Below are positions 1 through 7,986 of a stretch of DNA of 64,000 nt, in pieces. How positions within the stretch are numbered: position 1 is the first letter of the stretch; each line of letters begins with the position of its first letter. Source of the DNA: Hyphomicrobiales bacterium. Its GTDB lineage: Bacteria > Pseudomonadota > Alphaproteobacteria > Rhizobiales > Beijerinckiaceae. The notes under the pieces were generated by a model. That model worked only from the letters and a program-made list of their open reading frames with translations, made no database searches and had not been told where the DNA came from. A program made the translations under genes and the position numbers. The stretch lies in assembly GCA_900470775.1 (NCBI GenBank), contig UCBZ01000017.1:291181-355180 (forward strand), given 5' to 3'.

Positions 1-1688
1 AAGCCGCACTCGACAACATGGCGCATGGGCTGTGCATGTTCGAGCGAGATGGCCAGCTGTCGCTCGTTAACCGTCGGCTGCCGGCGATCGTCGGACTGCC
101 GGCAGGACTGGCGGAGCCGGGCCGCGGCATCGGGCGCTTCCTCGTTCGCTGCCAACGCGCAGGGCTGATCGGCCGCGCGCCATTGCGCAGCCTCGTGCTG
201 GCCGCTCGCCTCGCCATGCGAGATCACAGCGAGGCAAGGCTCAATGCCCGCCTCGCCGATGGCCGCGTCCTCGATCTGACCTTCCGGACATCGGGTGTTA
301 CCGGCACCGTCGTGGTAATCGAGGACGTCACCGAACAGCGCCTGCAGGAGGACACGATCCGCCAGCTCGCGCATTACGACCCGCTCACCGGTCTGCCGAA
401 CCGCAGCCTGCTGAAAACGCATCTGCAGACCCTGATGGCGGGGGCGGATCAGAGCTTCGCGATCCTGTTTATTGACCTCGACCACTTCAAGAAGGTCAAC
501 GATACGCTGGGCCATCCCTATGGCGACGCCCTGCTGATCGAGATCGCACGCCGCCTGACCACGCTGCTGGATGCGGCCTCCCTGATCGCACGGCTCGGCG
601 GCGACGAATTCGTGGTGGTCATTCCCGATCTCGTCGACCGCCGGGCGCTCGAGCAGATCACCGCGCGCGTCAGCGCCAGCCTGATCCAACCCTACGAGGT
701 TGAAGGCAACGCCATCGTCAGCAGCGCCAGCATCGGCATCGCCATCAGCCCCGATGACGGGCGCGACCCCGACATCGTCATCCGCAATGCCGACCTCGCG
801 CTCTACGCGGCCAAGTCGAGCGGACGTGGCTGCGCGCGCTTCTACGACAGCAGCATGATCGAAGCCGCGCGCACGCGGCGCATCGTCGAGCTCGACCTGC
901 GCGAAGCGCTGGCGAGCGACCAGTTCGAGATGTTCTACCAGCCCATCGTCGCGATCGGTTCGGGCAGGATCACGAGCTGCGAGGCCTTGCTGCGCTGGCG
1001 TCATCCCGAGAAGGGCATCATCGCGCCCGGCGACTTCATCGGCATCGCCGAGGAGGTCGGGCTGATCACTCAGATCGGCCGCACGGTCCTGGACAAGGCC
1101 TGCCGCGAGGCAATGCTCTGGCCGACCAGCGTCTCCGTCGCGGTCAACATCTCGGCGATCCATTTCCGCGGCGACATCATCGTCAACGATGTCGCCCAGG
1201 CGCTCGCCAGGTCGGGACTGGACGCATCCCGGCTCGTGATCGAGCTGACGGAATCGGCGCTGATGCATGACGACGCGCAGGCGCTCTCGACGCTGACGCG
1301 GCTGCGCGATCTCGGCGTGCAGATTGCGCTCGACGATTTCGGGACGGGCTATTCCAGCCTGAGCTACCTGCAGTCCTTCCCGCTGCACAAGATCAAGATC
1401 GACCGGTCCTTCGTCTCGGGTGGGCGCGAGACGCAAAAGGACCAGACCCTGCTGGTCGGGATCGCGCGCCTCTGCAAGGAGCTCGGCCTGACCGTCGTGG
1501 CCGAAGGCGTCGAAACGGTCGAGCAGCTCGACGGCCTGACGAGAATGGGGGCAATCGACGAGGTTCAGGGCTATCTGCTCGCCCGCCCCCAGGCGACGCC
1601 CCTTGTGCGCGACCTGATCAAGGCTTTCGCGGTGCGCTCGCTCACCGCGACAGTCGAGCGAATCCCGTTGCGCCGTCACGCGCCCTGA
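1..1688 (+). CDS. PAS-GGDEF-EAL cyclic-di-GMP signalling protein (5' end outside window)
   Basis: The reading frame is open to the window edge. The five codons before the first ATG (position 18) read AALDN and continue into the 'LDNMAHGLCMF' pattern typical of a PAS domain, so the gene starts upstream. Counting from the ATG at 18, a PAS-like region covers roughly residues 1-110. A GGDEF domain follows (RLGGDEF near 192-198, the intact diguanylate cyclase signature). An EAL phosphodiesterase domain comes next, with EAL near 322, DDFGTGYSS near 439-447 and KIDRSFV near 460. Both active-site signatures look intact, so the protein could make and degrade c-di-GMP; which activity dominates cannot be told. 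No transmembrane segment is visible in the part present. The C-terminus after the EAL domain is short. Confidence 0.93.
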   Translation, partial: AALDNMAHGLCMFERDGQLSLVNRRLPAIVGLPAGLAEPGRGIGRFLVRCQRAGLIGRAPLRSLVLAARLAMRDHSEARLNARLADGRVLDLTFRTSGVTGTVVVIEDVTEQRLQEDTIRQLAHYDPLTGLPNRSLLKTHLQTLMAGADQSFAILFIDLDHFKKVNDTLGHPYGDALLIEIARRLTTLLDAASLIARLGGDEFVVVIPDLVDRRALEQITARVSASLIQPYEVEGNAIVSSASIGIAISPDDGRDPDIVIRNADLALYAAKSSGRGCARFYDSSMIEAARTRRIVELDLREALASDQFEMFYQPIVAIGSGRITSCEALLRWRHPEKGIIAPGDFIGIAEEVGLITQIGRTVLDKACREAMLWPTSVSVAVNISAIHFRGDIIVNDVAQALARSGLDASRLVIELTESALMHDDAQALSTLTRLRDLGVQIALDDFGTGYSSLSYLQSFPLHKIKIDRSFVSGGRETQKDQTLLVGIARLCKELGLTVVAEGVETVEQLDGLTRMGAIDEVQGYLLARPQATPLVRDLIKAFAVRSLTATVERIPLRRHAP

Positions 1689-1799
1689 CCAAAACCTCCG
1701 CTGGCTAGGGACAGGCCACGTCCTGCAACATTGCCTGCAATAAACGACCAGCGATTAATTCTTGTGCATACCATGGCTTGACGGTGCAGCCGCGCGGCA

Positions 1800-1827
1800 G
1801 CAAAGGTTAATTTAAATTAACCTTTGC
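1800..1827. promoter_or_regulatory. Perfect 28-bp palindrome upstream of the FeeM-type synthase (candidate operator)
   Basis: Half-site GCAAAGGTTAATTT is followed at once by its exact reverse complement, with no loop. The dyad ends 13 bases before the ATG of the acyltransferase at 1841, so a bound dimeric regulator would overlap the promoter or leader. The A+T-rich centre stands out in GC-rich surroundings. No T-tract follows, so it is unlikely to be a terminator. Confidence 0.6.
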
Positions 1828-1840
1828 TTACGGTTGCATC

Positions 1841-2572
1841 ATGGTCCAGGCCATCGCTCATCAGACTTTGTCGCTGACCGACAGGGTGATGCGCGCGCTC
1901 GACCGGATCGATTACCGTCTCGCCGTCACCGAGCAGGATCGCGAACGCATCTTCGCACTGCGCTATCATGCCTATCTCCGCGAAGGCGCGATCGCTCCGA
2001 GCGCTGACGAGCGTTTCACCGATCCGGTGGACGACCAGCCGAACTGCTTCATGTTCGGCGTCTACGCCGATGGCGAACTCGCAGGCGCCATCCGCCTCAG
2101 CATCTCCGGAGCGGGCATGCCAGATGTCCCGACAGCCAAGGTCTTCCCGGAAACCGTCCTGCCGCAGATCGAGGCCGGCCGCGTGCTCGTCGATCCGACC
2201 CGCTTCGTCGCCGATGCCCGCTGGTCGCGCGAACTGCCCGAGCTGGCCTATCTGACGCTGCGCCTGCCGTGGCTGGCGATGGAGCATTTCGGCGCGGACA
2301 TCATGCTGGCGGCGGTTCGACCGGAGCATTATCCGTTCTATCGCCGGCTCTGGGGCAACACGGTCGTCAGCCCGCCGCGCCTCTATCCGGGCCTCGCCAA
2401 GCCGGTGATGCTGTCGCAACTCGACTATGCCAAGGCCGCGCCCCGGGTCGAGGCGCTCTATCCCTTCTTCCGACCCCGCAAGGCCGAGCGCGCGGCGATC
2501 TTCGGCGGAAGCGGAATGGCGTGGCTGCCCGCGATCACCGGCACTCCGGCGGCCCGGCCGGTTCTGGTCTGA
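1841..2572 (+). CDS. FeeM-type N-acyl amino acid synthase / GNAT-fold acyltransferase
   Basis: 243 residues. The core pattern (RIDYRLAVTEQDRERIFALRYHAY, then GVYADGELAGAIRLSI and RFVADARWSR further on) is that of the FeeM / autoinducer-synthase branch of the GNAT fold, which transfers acyl groups from acyl-ACP to amino acids. Whether this protein makes an acyl-homoserine lactone or an N-acyl amino acid cannot be decided from sequence alone. No luxR-like gene is adjacent, which favours the FeeM reading. No signal peptide or membrane segment is seen. It stands alone: the next gene is convergent, separated by a hairpin. A perfect palindrome just upstream suggests tight regulation. The start at 1841 has no strong Shine-Dalgarno; an in-frame ATG at 1889 is possible. 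Confidence 0.75.
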   Translation: MVQAIAHQTLSLTDRVMRALDRIDYRLAVTEQDRERIFALRYHAYLREGAIAPSADERFTDPVDDQPNCFMFGVYADGELAGAIRLSISGAGMPDVPTAKVFPETVLPQIEAGRVLVDPTRFVADARWSRELPELAYLTLRLPWLAMEHFGADIMLAAVRPEHYPFYRRLWGNTVVSPPRLYPGLAKPVMLSQLDYAKAAPRVEALYPFFRPRKAERAAIFGGSGMAWLPAITGTPAARPVLV

Positions 2573-2582
2573 TCAGCACTCA

Positions 2583-2604
2583 GAAGGCGCCGGAAGGCGC
2601 CTTC
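2583..2604. terminator. Bidirectional hairpin between convergent genes
   Basis: Stem GAAGGCGCC, loop GGAA, stem GGCGCCTTC (9 bp perfect) lies between the ends of the acyltransferase and the minus-strand membrane protein. There is only a short T-rich tail, so it is a likely but not canonical rho-independent terminator. Confidence 0.55.
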
Positions 2605-2632
2605 TTCACGTCGTGACCATATGTGCCGTGGC

Positions 2633-3505
2633 TCAGCCACGCCCGAACAGGTCGATCTCTTCGTCGCGATGACGCCCGCCGAGCATGGCGGAGAGATAGG
2701 CGGCGGCAGCGCCGACCAGCAGCACGGCAGCGGTCATGAAAGCGACGATGACGGCGGTCTTGCGCGCCTTCTCGGCCGCCTGTTTGGCGGTCTCCTTCGC
2801 CTGGTTGAGCTGCGCATAGGTATCGTCGATGCGCTTCTCGGCGTCGGCCTGCGGGATGTTCATCCGCGCCGCCATCCGCGAGGCGATGTATTGCCGGTCC
2901 GATGCATCGAGGCTGCCATTCGCCAGGCTGCGGACGAGAATGCGCGAAGCTTCCTCGCGCTCGCCCTGCGTCACCGGCGTCGTGCCGGTCGAACGCGTCA
3001 CATTGTCCAGAGCCATGCCGAGCGGGTCGGCCTGCTGGCTGATGAGCGCGCCCGTACCACCGGCCGCCGCGGCAGCGCCCGTCACGGCCGTCCTGGCCGC
3101 ACCCATGATCGAAGAGGAGGTGATGAAGGCGACCAGAAGCGCTCCCAGCGCCCAGACGACGAGGCCATGGGCACCGTCGCGGACGCCGCGTTCATGCGAG
3201 CTGGAATCCGTGAGCGGCTTGCGCATGCGGCCGGCAAGATAGCCGCCGGCGCCGCAGGCGGAGACGGTCACCCAGAGCGCCCAGAGGGCAGCCGCGATGG
3301 CAAGCGCCACCATGCTGGTCGAGCGCGAGGTTTCGGCTGAGACCAGCGAGAGGCCGATGGCCGATCCGAAGGCGGCCATGATCGTCGAGATCGCGGCGGA
3401 AACCACCGCGCCCCCGAGGATCGGGCTCCATTCGAGATAGGATCCTGACGAGGCTTCGGAGCCGGGGGGGGTGACGACGACGACGTCGGTTGAGCCAAGT
3501 GACAT
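2633..3505 (-). CDS. Multi-pass membrane protein (PhnA-like family of Hyphomicrobiales)
   Basis: 290 residues from the ATG at 3505, which is preceded by an AAGGGG ribosome-binding site; the upstream in-frame extension is not protein-like. Hydrophobic segments lie near residues 25-55 (WSPILGGAVVSAAISTIMAAF), 70-95, 120-150 and the C-terminal 30 residues, with a soluble, helical, charged stretch between. The N-terminal 'WSPILGGAVVSAAIS...GSAIGLSLVS' pattern matches proteins annotated 'PhnA-like' in this order. That name carries no proven function, and this is not phosphonoacetate hydrolase. It lies just downstream of a 24-residue membrane peptide gene on the same strand, so the two are probably co-transcribed. 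Role unknown. Confidence 0.75.
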   Translation of the reverse strand: MSLGSTDVVVVTPPGSEASSGSYLEWSPILGGAVVSAAISTIMAAFGSAIGLSLVSAETSRSTSMVALAIAAALWALWVTVSACGAGGYLAGRMRKPLTDSSSHERGVRDGAHGLVVWALGALLVAFITSSSIMGAARTAVTGAAAAAGGTGALISQQADPLGMALDNVTRSTGTTPVTQGEREEASRILVRSLANGSLDASDRQYIASRMAARMNIPQADAEKRIDDTYAQLNQAKETAKQAAEKARKTAVIVAFMTAAVLLVGAAAAYLSAMLGGRHRDEEIDLFGRG

Positions 3506-3516
3506 GGGCGTACCCC

Positions 3517-3591
3517 TTACCGGAGACCGAGGAACGACAGGATGGCCAGAACGACCACGACGAGACCCACGAGATAGATGATACTGTCCAT
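3517..3591 (-). CDS. 24-residue single-pass membrane peptide
   Basis: Starts at the ATG at 3591 behind an AGGGGG ribosome-binding site. It encodes 24 residues, nearly all hydrophobic, beginning MDSIIYLVGL and ending SFLGLR. This fits one transmembrane helix with a charged last residue. Its stop lies 11 bases before the start of the PhnA-like membrane protein, so the two are probably one transcript and may be partners in the membrane. Very short membrane peptides of this type recur in Hyphomicrobiales. Function unknown. Confidence 0.65.
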   Translation of the reverse strand: MDSIIYLVGLVVVVLAILSFLGLR

Positions 3592-3754
3592 GACAGCCCC
3601 CTTCAGAAATGCGCCGCAGCGCGTGTGCCGCCATAACCATGGGGTTGGCCAAGATGTTCCGCGCGGAACCACCAGCATGGCGCGATCATCCGCAGGAGCG
3701 GGCATCTGTGGCGCCGAAACCTCGGGAGAACCGACCTGTTGGCCTTACAGGAGG

Positions 3755-4063
3755 CTAGGCGCGCTTCTTCCGAAGGCCTTCGACCCGGTCGATCACCCAC
3801 ATGGTGAAACGGGCCATCGGCCGCCGCAGGAACGGAACGTCGGCGGCGATCAGCATCAGGCCGAGCGGCAGCATCCAGACGCCGAGGATTGGCAGGAACG
3901 AAAAGACGCCGCCGAGGATCAGCGCAAGCCCGGCGGGAAGCCGCGCCCAGCGCGATGCCGGATGGCGCAGCCAGCGCAGAGCCGAAGCCAGGCGCGTCGG
4001 CAGGTCGCGCTCCAGCCGCTTGAACGCGGCGCGAAGCTCCTGTTGACCGGTCGGCCGGGTCAT
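3755..4063 (-). CDS. Small two-helix membrane protein, conserved hypothetical
   Basis: 102 residues from the ATG at 4063. A basic amphipathic N-terminal region (about 1-48) is followed by a long hydrophobic hairpin (about 49-78, LPAGLALILGGVFSFLPILG then VWMLPLGLMLIAA) and a basic C-terminus ending in RKKRA. The positive-inside pattern places both ends in the cytoplasm. A longer in-frame start exists at 4147 but would overlap the upstream acetyltransferase. Co-directional with that gene; no specific function recognised. Confidence 0.7.
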   Translation of the reverse strand: MTRPTGQQELRAAFKRLERDLPTRLASALRWLRHPASRWARLPAGLALILGGVFSFLPILGVWMLPLGLMLIAADVPFLRRPMARFTMWVIDRVEGLRKKRA

Positions 4064-4101
4064 CGTCTGCCCACGGGACTTGAGATCGCCGGTGCCATCG
4101 C

Positions 4102-4395
4102 TCAATGCGCGATCACGTCGGCGAATTCCGGATGGCGGCGTGCCCAATCGGCGGCAAAGGAACAGGCCGGCACGACGCGGCGGCCGCTGGCTCGCGCTGT
4201 CTCGAACAGGCCAAGCACCAGCCGCGATCCCAGCCCCAAGCCGTTAAATGCGGCGGGCACCTCGACATGCGTCACGATCAGCCAATCGCCATCGCAGCGG
4301 AAAGTCGCGAAGGCGGTCCCACCGGGAAACGCCATCTCGAACCGGTTTCCGGCGACGTTCTCGATTACGGGCTCGACCTGATCCACGTCCATCAT
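4102..4395 (-). CDS. Small YjdJ/Gtn-type GNAT N-acetyltransferase
   Basis: 97 residues. The pattern 'FEMAFPGGTAFATFRCDGDWLIVTHVEVP' leading to 'GLGLGSRLVLGLFETARASG' and 'PACSFAADWARRHPEF' is the compact GNAT family (PF14542) that acetylates small molecules or proteins using acetyl-CoA; the GLGLGSRLV segment is the pyrophosphate-binding loop. Three ATG codons lie in tandem (4398, 4395, 4392) behind GGAG; the middle one has the best spacing. It overlaps the annotation start range of the downstream small membrane protein only if that gene uses its longer start. Substrate unknown. Confidence 0.8.
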   Translation of the reverse strand: MMDVDQVEPVIENVAGNRFEMAFPGGTAFATFRCDGDWLIVTHVEVPAAFNGLGLGSRLVLGLFETARASGRRVVPACSFAADWARRHPEFADVIAH

Positions 4396-4539
4396 CATCC
4401 TCTCCGGGCGGGAACCGGCACGCATCAGCGCTTATTCCAGGCACCACCAGATAGGGATGATGTCGGCATCGGCCAACCCGGCGCGCGCTATCCCCGCGCC
4501 GTCAGCACGAACATCGGCACGCCGCCTGCGTCATCCCTC

Positions 4540-5325
4540 TCATCGCGCAGTCCCCTCCTCCGGCAGGTCGATCAGATATTCGATATGCCGCCGGCCTGAG
4601 GCGCCCTCGCGGATGCTGACGGCAACGCCGAAGACACGCGCGATCAGATCCTCGGTCAGCACCTCCGGCGGCGGCCCCGACGCGACAACCTTGCCGTCAT
4701 GCAGCACCGCGATCTCGTCGCAGAACAGCGATGCCAGATTGAGGTCGTGCAAAGCGAGGACGCAGGTGACGCCGAGCCTTCGCAGCAGCGCCAGGATCGA
4801 GAGCTGGTGCTGGATGTCGAGATGGTTGGTCGGCTCGTCGAGGATCAGTTCGCGCGGCTCCTGCGCCAGCGCGCGGGCGATATGGACGCGCTGGCGCTCG
4901 CCGCCCGAGAGCGTGTGCCAGAGCTGGTCGTGCCGCTCGCTCATGTCGACGCGCTCGAGCGCCGCCTCGACGGCTTCCTCGTCGGCGTCAGTCCAGGAGG
5001 CGAGCGCGCCGCGATGCGGTGTCCGCCCGAGCTTGACCACGTCGCAGACGGAGAGCTGCACCTCGGTCGAGGCCTGCTGCTCGACGAAGGCGAGGCGCTT
5101 GGCGAGATCGCGCCGCGCCATTGTGGCGAGGTCGCGATCGTCGAGCGTGACGACGCCGCTCTCGACCTTGCGCAGGCGGCAGAGCAGCCGCAGCAGGCTC
5201 GACTTGCCCGAGCCGTTGGGGCCGATCAGCCCGAGGATTCGGCCTGGTTCGGCGCGCAGCGTCACGCCGTCGACGATCATCCGCCGCGCCGCGCTCCAGC
5301 GGATGTCATGGGCAGCGAGCGTCAT
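4540..5325 (-). CDS. btuD: Vitamin B12-type ABC transporter ATPase (BtuD/FecE family)
   Basis: 261 residues. Walker A GPNGSGKSS at about 35-43, signature LSGGERQR from 139, Walker B LILDEP near 160 and the switch His in 'LALHDLNLA' give a complete nucleotide-binding domain of the FecE/BtuD class. It powers uptake through the cognate permease. Its start overlaps the permease stop by four bases, indicating translational coupling. It is the third gene of an operon whose leader carries a cobalamin riboswitch. That supports a corrinoid (B12 or cobinamide) substrate rather than a siderophore, which the protein sequence alone could not decide. Confidence 0.88.
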   Translation of the reverse strand: MTLAAHDIRWSAARRMIVDGVTLRAEPGRILGLIGPNGSGKSSLLRLLCRLRKVESGVVTLDDRDLATMARRDLAKRLAFVEQQASTEVQLSVCDVVKLGRTPHRGALASWTDADEEAVEAALERVDMSERHDQLWHTLSGGERQRVHIARALAQEPRELILDEPTNHLDIQHQLSILALLRRLGVTCVLALHDLNLASLFCDEIAVLHDGKVVASGPPPEVLTEDLIARVFGVAVSIREGASGRRHIEYLIDLPEEGTAR

Positions 5326-6359
5326 GTCGCGCGCCTCGCTCGGTAGAGGATCAGCGCGAAGGCCGGCGCTCCGAACAGCGCGGTGACCACCCCGATCGGC
5401 AGGATCTGCTGCGGCACCAGGATGCGCGACAGGATGTCGGCGAGGATCATGAAGATCGCGCCGATCACCAGGCAGGCCGGCAGCAGCCGCGCATGCGCCG
5501 GACCGACCAGAAACCGGGCCGCATGCGGAATGACCAGCCCGACGAAGCCGACCGTGCCGACGATCGAGACCATCGTCGCGGTCATCACCGCCGTCGTCGC
5601 AAACAGCACGATCCGGACCCGCGTCACCGCCACGCCCAGAGAAGCCGCCGCATCCGCCCCGAAAGCGAAGGCGTCGAGCACCTTGGCGTGCAGCATGCAG
5701 ACGCCAAAGCAGATCAGCGCCACCGGCGTCGCCACCCAGACATCGGGCCAGCGCACGCCGCCGAAATTGCCGAGCAGCCAGAACATCACGCCGCGCGCCT
5801 GCTCGGCATTGGCGAGTGTCGTGACGATGGTCGCCGTGGCCGCATTGAAGAGCTGCGATCCGGCGACGCCGGCGAGGATGACACGGTCGCTGGAGCCGCC
5901 CGCCCCCGTCGCCAGCAGCGCGACAACCAGCAGCGCCACGACCGCGCCGATGAAGGCTCCGCCCGAGATCGTCAGCACGGCCCCGCCGAAGCCCAGGATC
6001 ATCACCGCGACCGCCCCGGTCGAGGCGCCTGCCGAGATGCCGAGGATATAGGGCTCGGCCAGCGGGTTACGCAGCAGCGCCTGCAGGATCGCCCCCGACA
6101 GCGCCAGCGTCCCGCCGCAGAGCGCGGCCAGCAGCGCGCGACTCAGGCGGTAGTCGAAGATGACGCCCTGCTGGATCGCGCTGACGGGATAGCCGAGATC
6201 GAAGACCCCGTTGCCGAGTGCCTGGAAGGCGGTCGACAGCGGGATCTTCATCTCGCCGATGGTCACGGCCAGCGCGATCGCGGTGACCAGCGCCAGCAGC
6301 GCCGCCAGCACGATTGCGATGCGCGCCGGCCAGTTCGGCTCGATCGGTGCGTGGCTCAC
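5322..6359 (-). CDS. btuC: FecCD-family ABC transporter permease, B12-type
   Basis: 345 residues with about nine to ten hydrophobic segments across the whole length. Family landmarks include 'LSGAILQALLRNPLAEPYILGISAGASTGAV' and 'GTVGFVGLVIPHAARFLVG', the coupling region that contacts the ATPase. It forms a homodimeric inner-membrane channel for corrinoids or iron chelates. The stop overlaps the ATPase start and its own start lies 40 bases after the stop of the binding protein. Riboswitch context favours corrinoid uptake. Confidence 0.88.
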   Translation of the reverse strand: MSHAPIEPNWPARIAIVLAALLALVTAIALAVTIGEMKIPLSTAFQALGNGVFDLGYPVSAIQQGVIFDYRLSRALLAALCGGTLALSGAILQALLRNPLAEPYILGISAGASTGAVAVMILGFGGAVLTISGGAFIGAVVALLVVALLATGAGGSSDRVILAGVAGSQLFNAATATIVTTLANAEQARGVMFWLLGNFGGVRWPDVWVATPVALICFGVCMLHAKVLDAFAFGADAAASLGVAVTRVRIVLFATTAVMTATMVSIVGTVGFVGLVIPHAARFLVGPAHARLLPACLVIGAIFMILADILSRILVPQQILPIGVVTALFGAPAFALILYRARRAT

Positions 6360-6399
6360 AGGCGTTGGCCCGCGCTCATGCGGCTTGCTTGAGCTCCGC

Positions 6400-7443
6400 T
6401 CACTTGGTCAGGCCGAAGCTCTGGATGGCGTTCGCCAGCGCCTCGATGCCGTCGATGGTGTCGAGCCCGGCGCGGGTGGCGCCGACATCCATCACCACGA
6501 CCCGGTTGTTTTTGACGGCATCGAGCTTGCTCGCCACCGCATCGGTCTTGAGGAAGTTCAGCTTCAGGTCGATGTCATCAGCCGGGAAACGGCGCCGGTC
6601 CATCTTCACCACGACGATGACGGCGGGATTGGCTGCAGCCACGCTCTCCCAGCCGACCAGCGGCCATTCCTCATTTGTGGTGATGATGTTGCGCGCGCCG
6701 AGCTTGGCCAGGATATAGGCGGGAACGCCGTTCTTGCCGGCGAGGAAGGCGTCGCCCTTGACGTCCTTGCTGGAGAACCAGACCGTCACCGGAATGTCCT
6801 TGGCCGCATGGCCCGCGACGGCCGCCACGGCCTTCGCCTCGCGCGCCTTGAGCTCCCCGATCAGGGCCTCGGCCCGGTCAGCGACATCGAAGATCTGCCC
6901 GAACTCGCGGATGTTGCGATAGATCAGCTCCATCGTGAACATCTGCGTGCGGACGCCGTCGCCGGCGCCGGAATTGTCCTTGCCGACGCAATCGGACGGC
7001 GAGACATAGGCCGGGACCTTCACCTTGGCGAACTGGTCGCGCTTGCCGACGATGCCGTTGGGGCCCACATGCCATTCGAACATCGCGGTGACGAGGTCGG
7101 GCTCCTGCGCGAGCACCGCCTCGAAGCTCGGATCATTGTCGGCGAGGCGCTTCACCTTGGCATTGGCGGCCTCGAAGCGCTTTGCTACCGGGCTGAACCA
7201 GACGGCCGTGCCGACGACCCGATCGCCCAGGCCAAGCGCATAGAGGATCTCCGTCTGGGTCTGGCCGATCGCCACGACGCGCTTCGGCGCCTTGTCGAAG
7301 GTGACCTGGTGCCCGCAATTCTCGACGGTGACCGGATAGCGCGTCGCCTGCGCGCTGGCGAAACCCATGCCGAGAGCCAGCAGCGGAAGAGCGAGCGCGA
7401 CGGAGCGCGCAAGACGGCGCAGGCCGCGGGTCGAAATGGTCAT
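6400..7443 (-). CDS. btuF: Periplasmic corrinoid-type substrate-binding protein
   Basis: 347 residues from the ATG at 7443. A basic stretch and hydrophobic core (MTISTRGLRRLARSVALALP...) end in a likely signal-peptidase site after FASA near residue 31. The mature part has the class III binding-protein layout: 'RVVAIGQTQTEILYALGLGDRVVGTAVW' in the first lobe, 'EAVLAQEPDLVTAMF' before the long linker helix, and 'WPLVGWESVAAANPAVIVV' in the second lobe. The family binds B12, haem or siderophores. It is the first gene of the importer, downstream of the cobalamin riboswitch, with about 290 bases of leader. A longer in-frame start at 7647 would run through the leader and is rejected. Confidence 0.85.
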   Translation of the reverse strand: MTISTRGLRRLARSVALALPLLALGMGFASAQATRYPVTVENCGHQVTFDKAPKRVVAIGQTQTEILYALGLGDRVVGTAVWFSPVAKRFEAANAKVKRLADNDPSFEAVLAQEPDLVTAMFEWHVGPNGIVGKRDQFAKVKVPAYVSPSDCVGKDNSGAGDGVRTQMFTMELIYRNIREFGQIFDVADRAEALIGELKAREAKAVAAVAGHAAKDIPVTVWFSSKDVKGDAFLAGKNGVPAYILAKLGARNIITTNEEWPLVGWESVAAANPAVIVVVKMDRRRFPADDIDLKLNFLKTDAVASKLDAVKNNRVVVMDVGATRAGLDTIDGIEALANAIQSFGLTK

Positions 7444-7734
7444 GGCATGGTCCGGCTTGTGAGGACGGCGGGAAAACGAAACGGCAGGCACCGCAATGGC
7501 GGCGTCGAAAGACCATAATGTAATAACATCACAATCTTCATGGCCCTCCGTGGACGGCCGCGTCAAGCGCGATGTCGCGCCTTGGTGAAGCTGGGTGGTG
7601 GAAAATCTCTGCATCATCGTTTGCCCCGTGATGATTAAGGGGCGCACGACGGACGCGCACGACGGATTGGCGGATGTGAAATCCGGCCCGTTCGCGCACG
7701 ACCGATCAGGACACCCCGCCCGAAAGACCGCTCA
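7444..7734 (-). other. Leader between riboswitch and importer operon
   Basis: About 290 bases with no convincing gene on either strand. It must hold the riboswitch expression platform, but I could not identify a single clear anti-terminator/terminator pair. Confidence 0.5.
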
Positions 7735-7920
7735 GTCGATCAGGGCAGGTCTCCTGGCTCGCGGGTCGACGCCAACTCCGCCCGGCCTTCCCAGCGCAGG
7801 CTGCGCCAGTGGACGATGGACGGAAAGCTCGCCGCTTACAGTTGCGGGGGCAGCCTCGGCATCGGCACCCAAAGGCACCTCACCGAATTCCCTCTTAGCT
7901 TCGGCCGAAAACGACCGAAG
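7735..7920 (-). promoter_or_regulatory. Cobalamin (AdoCbl-type) riboswitch
   Basis: Read on the minus strand, the segment contains the B12 box and core in the right order. Around 7837-7862 it has GCCCCCGCAACTGTAAGCGG, the near-invariant core. Further 3', around 7740-7768, it has ACCCGCGAGCCAGGAGACC followed by TGCC, the closing element. A GGGAATTCGGTG stretch at about 7880-7893 matches the 5' part of the core. It precedes the binding-protein gene of the importer, so adenosylcobalamin would repress uptake. Boundaries are by eye. Confidence 0.93.
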
Positions 7921-7986
7921 AACCTTGATCACCGTTGACGATAGAGCGCTCACAGCAGCCGTCAAGGACGCGTTGCGATGCGTCAC

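Noticed and set aside
4540..7443. Assignment of the FecBCD-like importer to siderophore uptake
   Set aside because: The protein sequences alone allow it, but the cobalamin riboswitch makes corrinoid uptake the better call.
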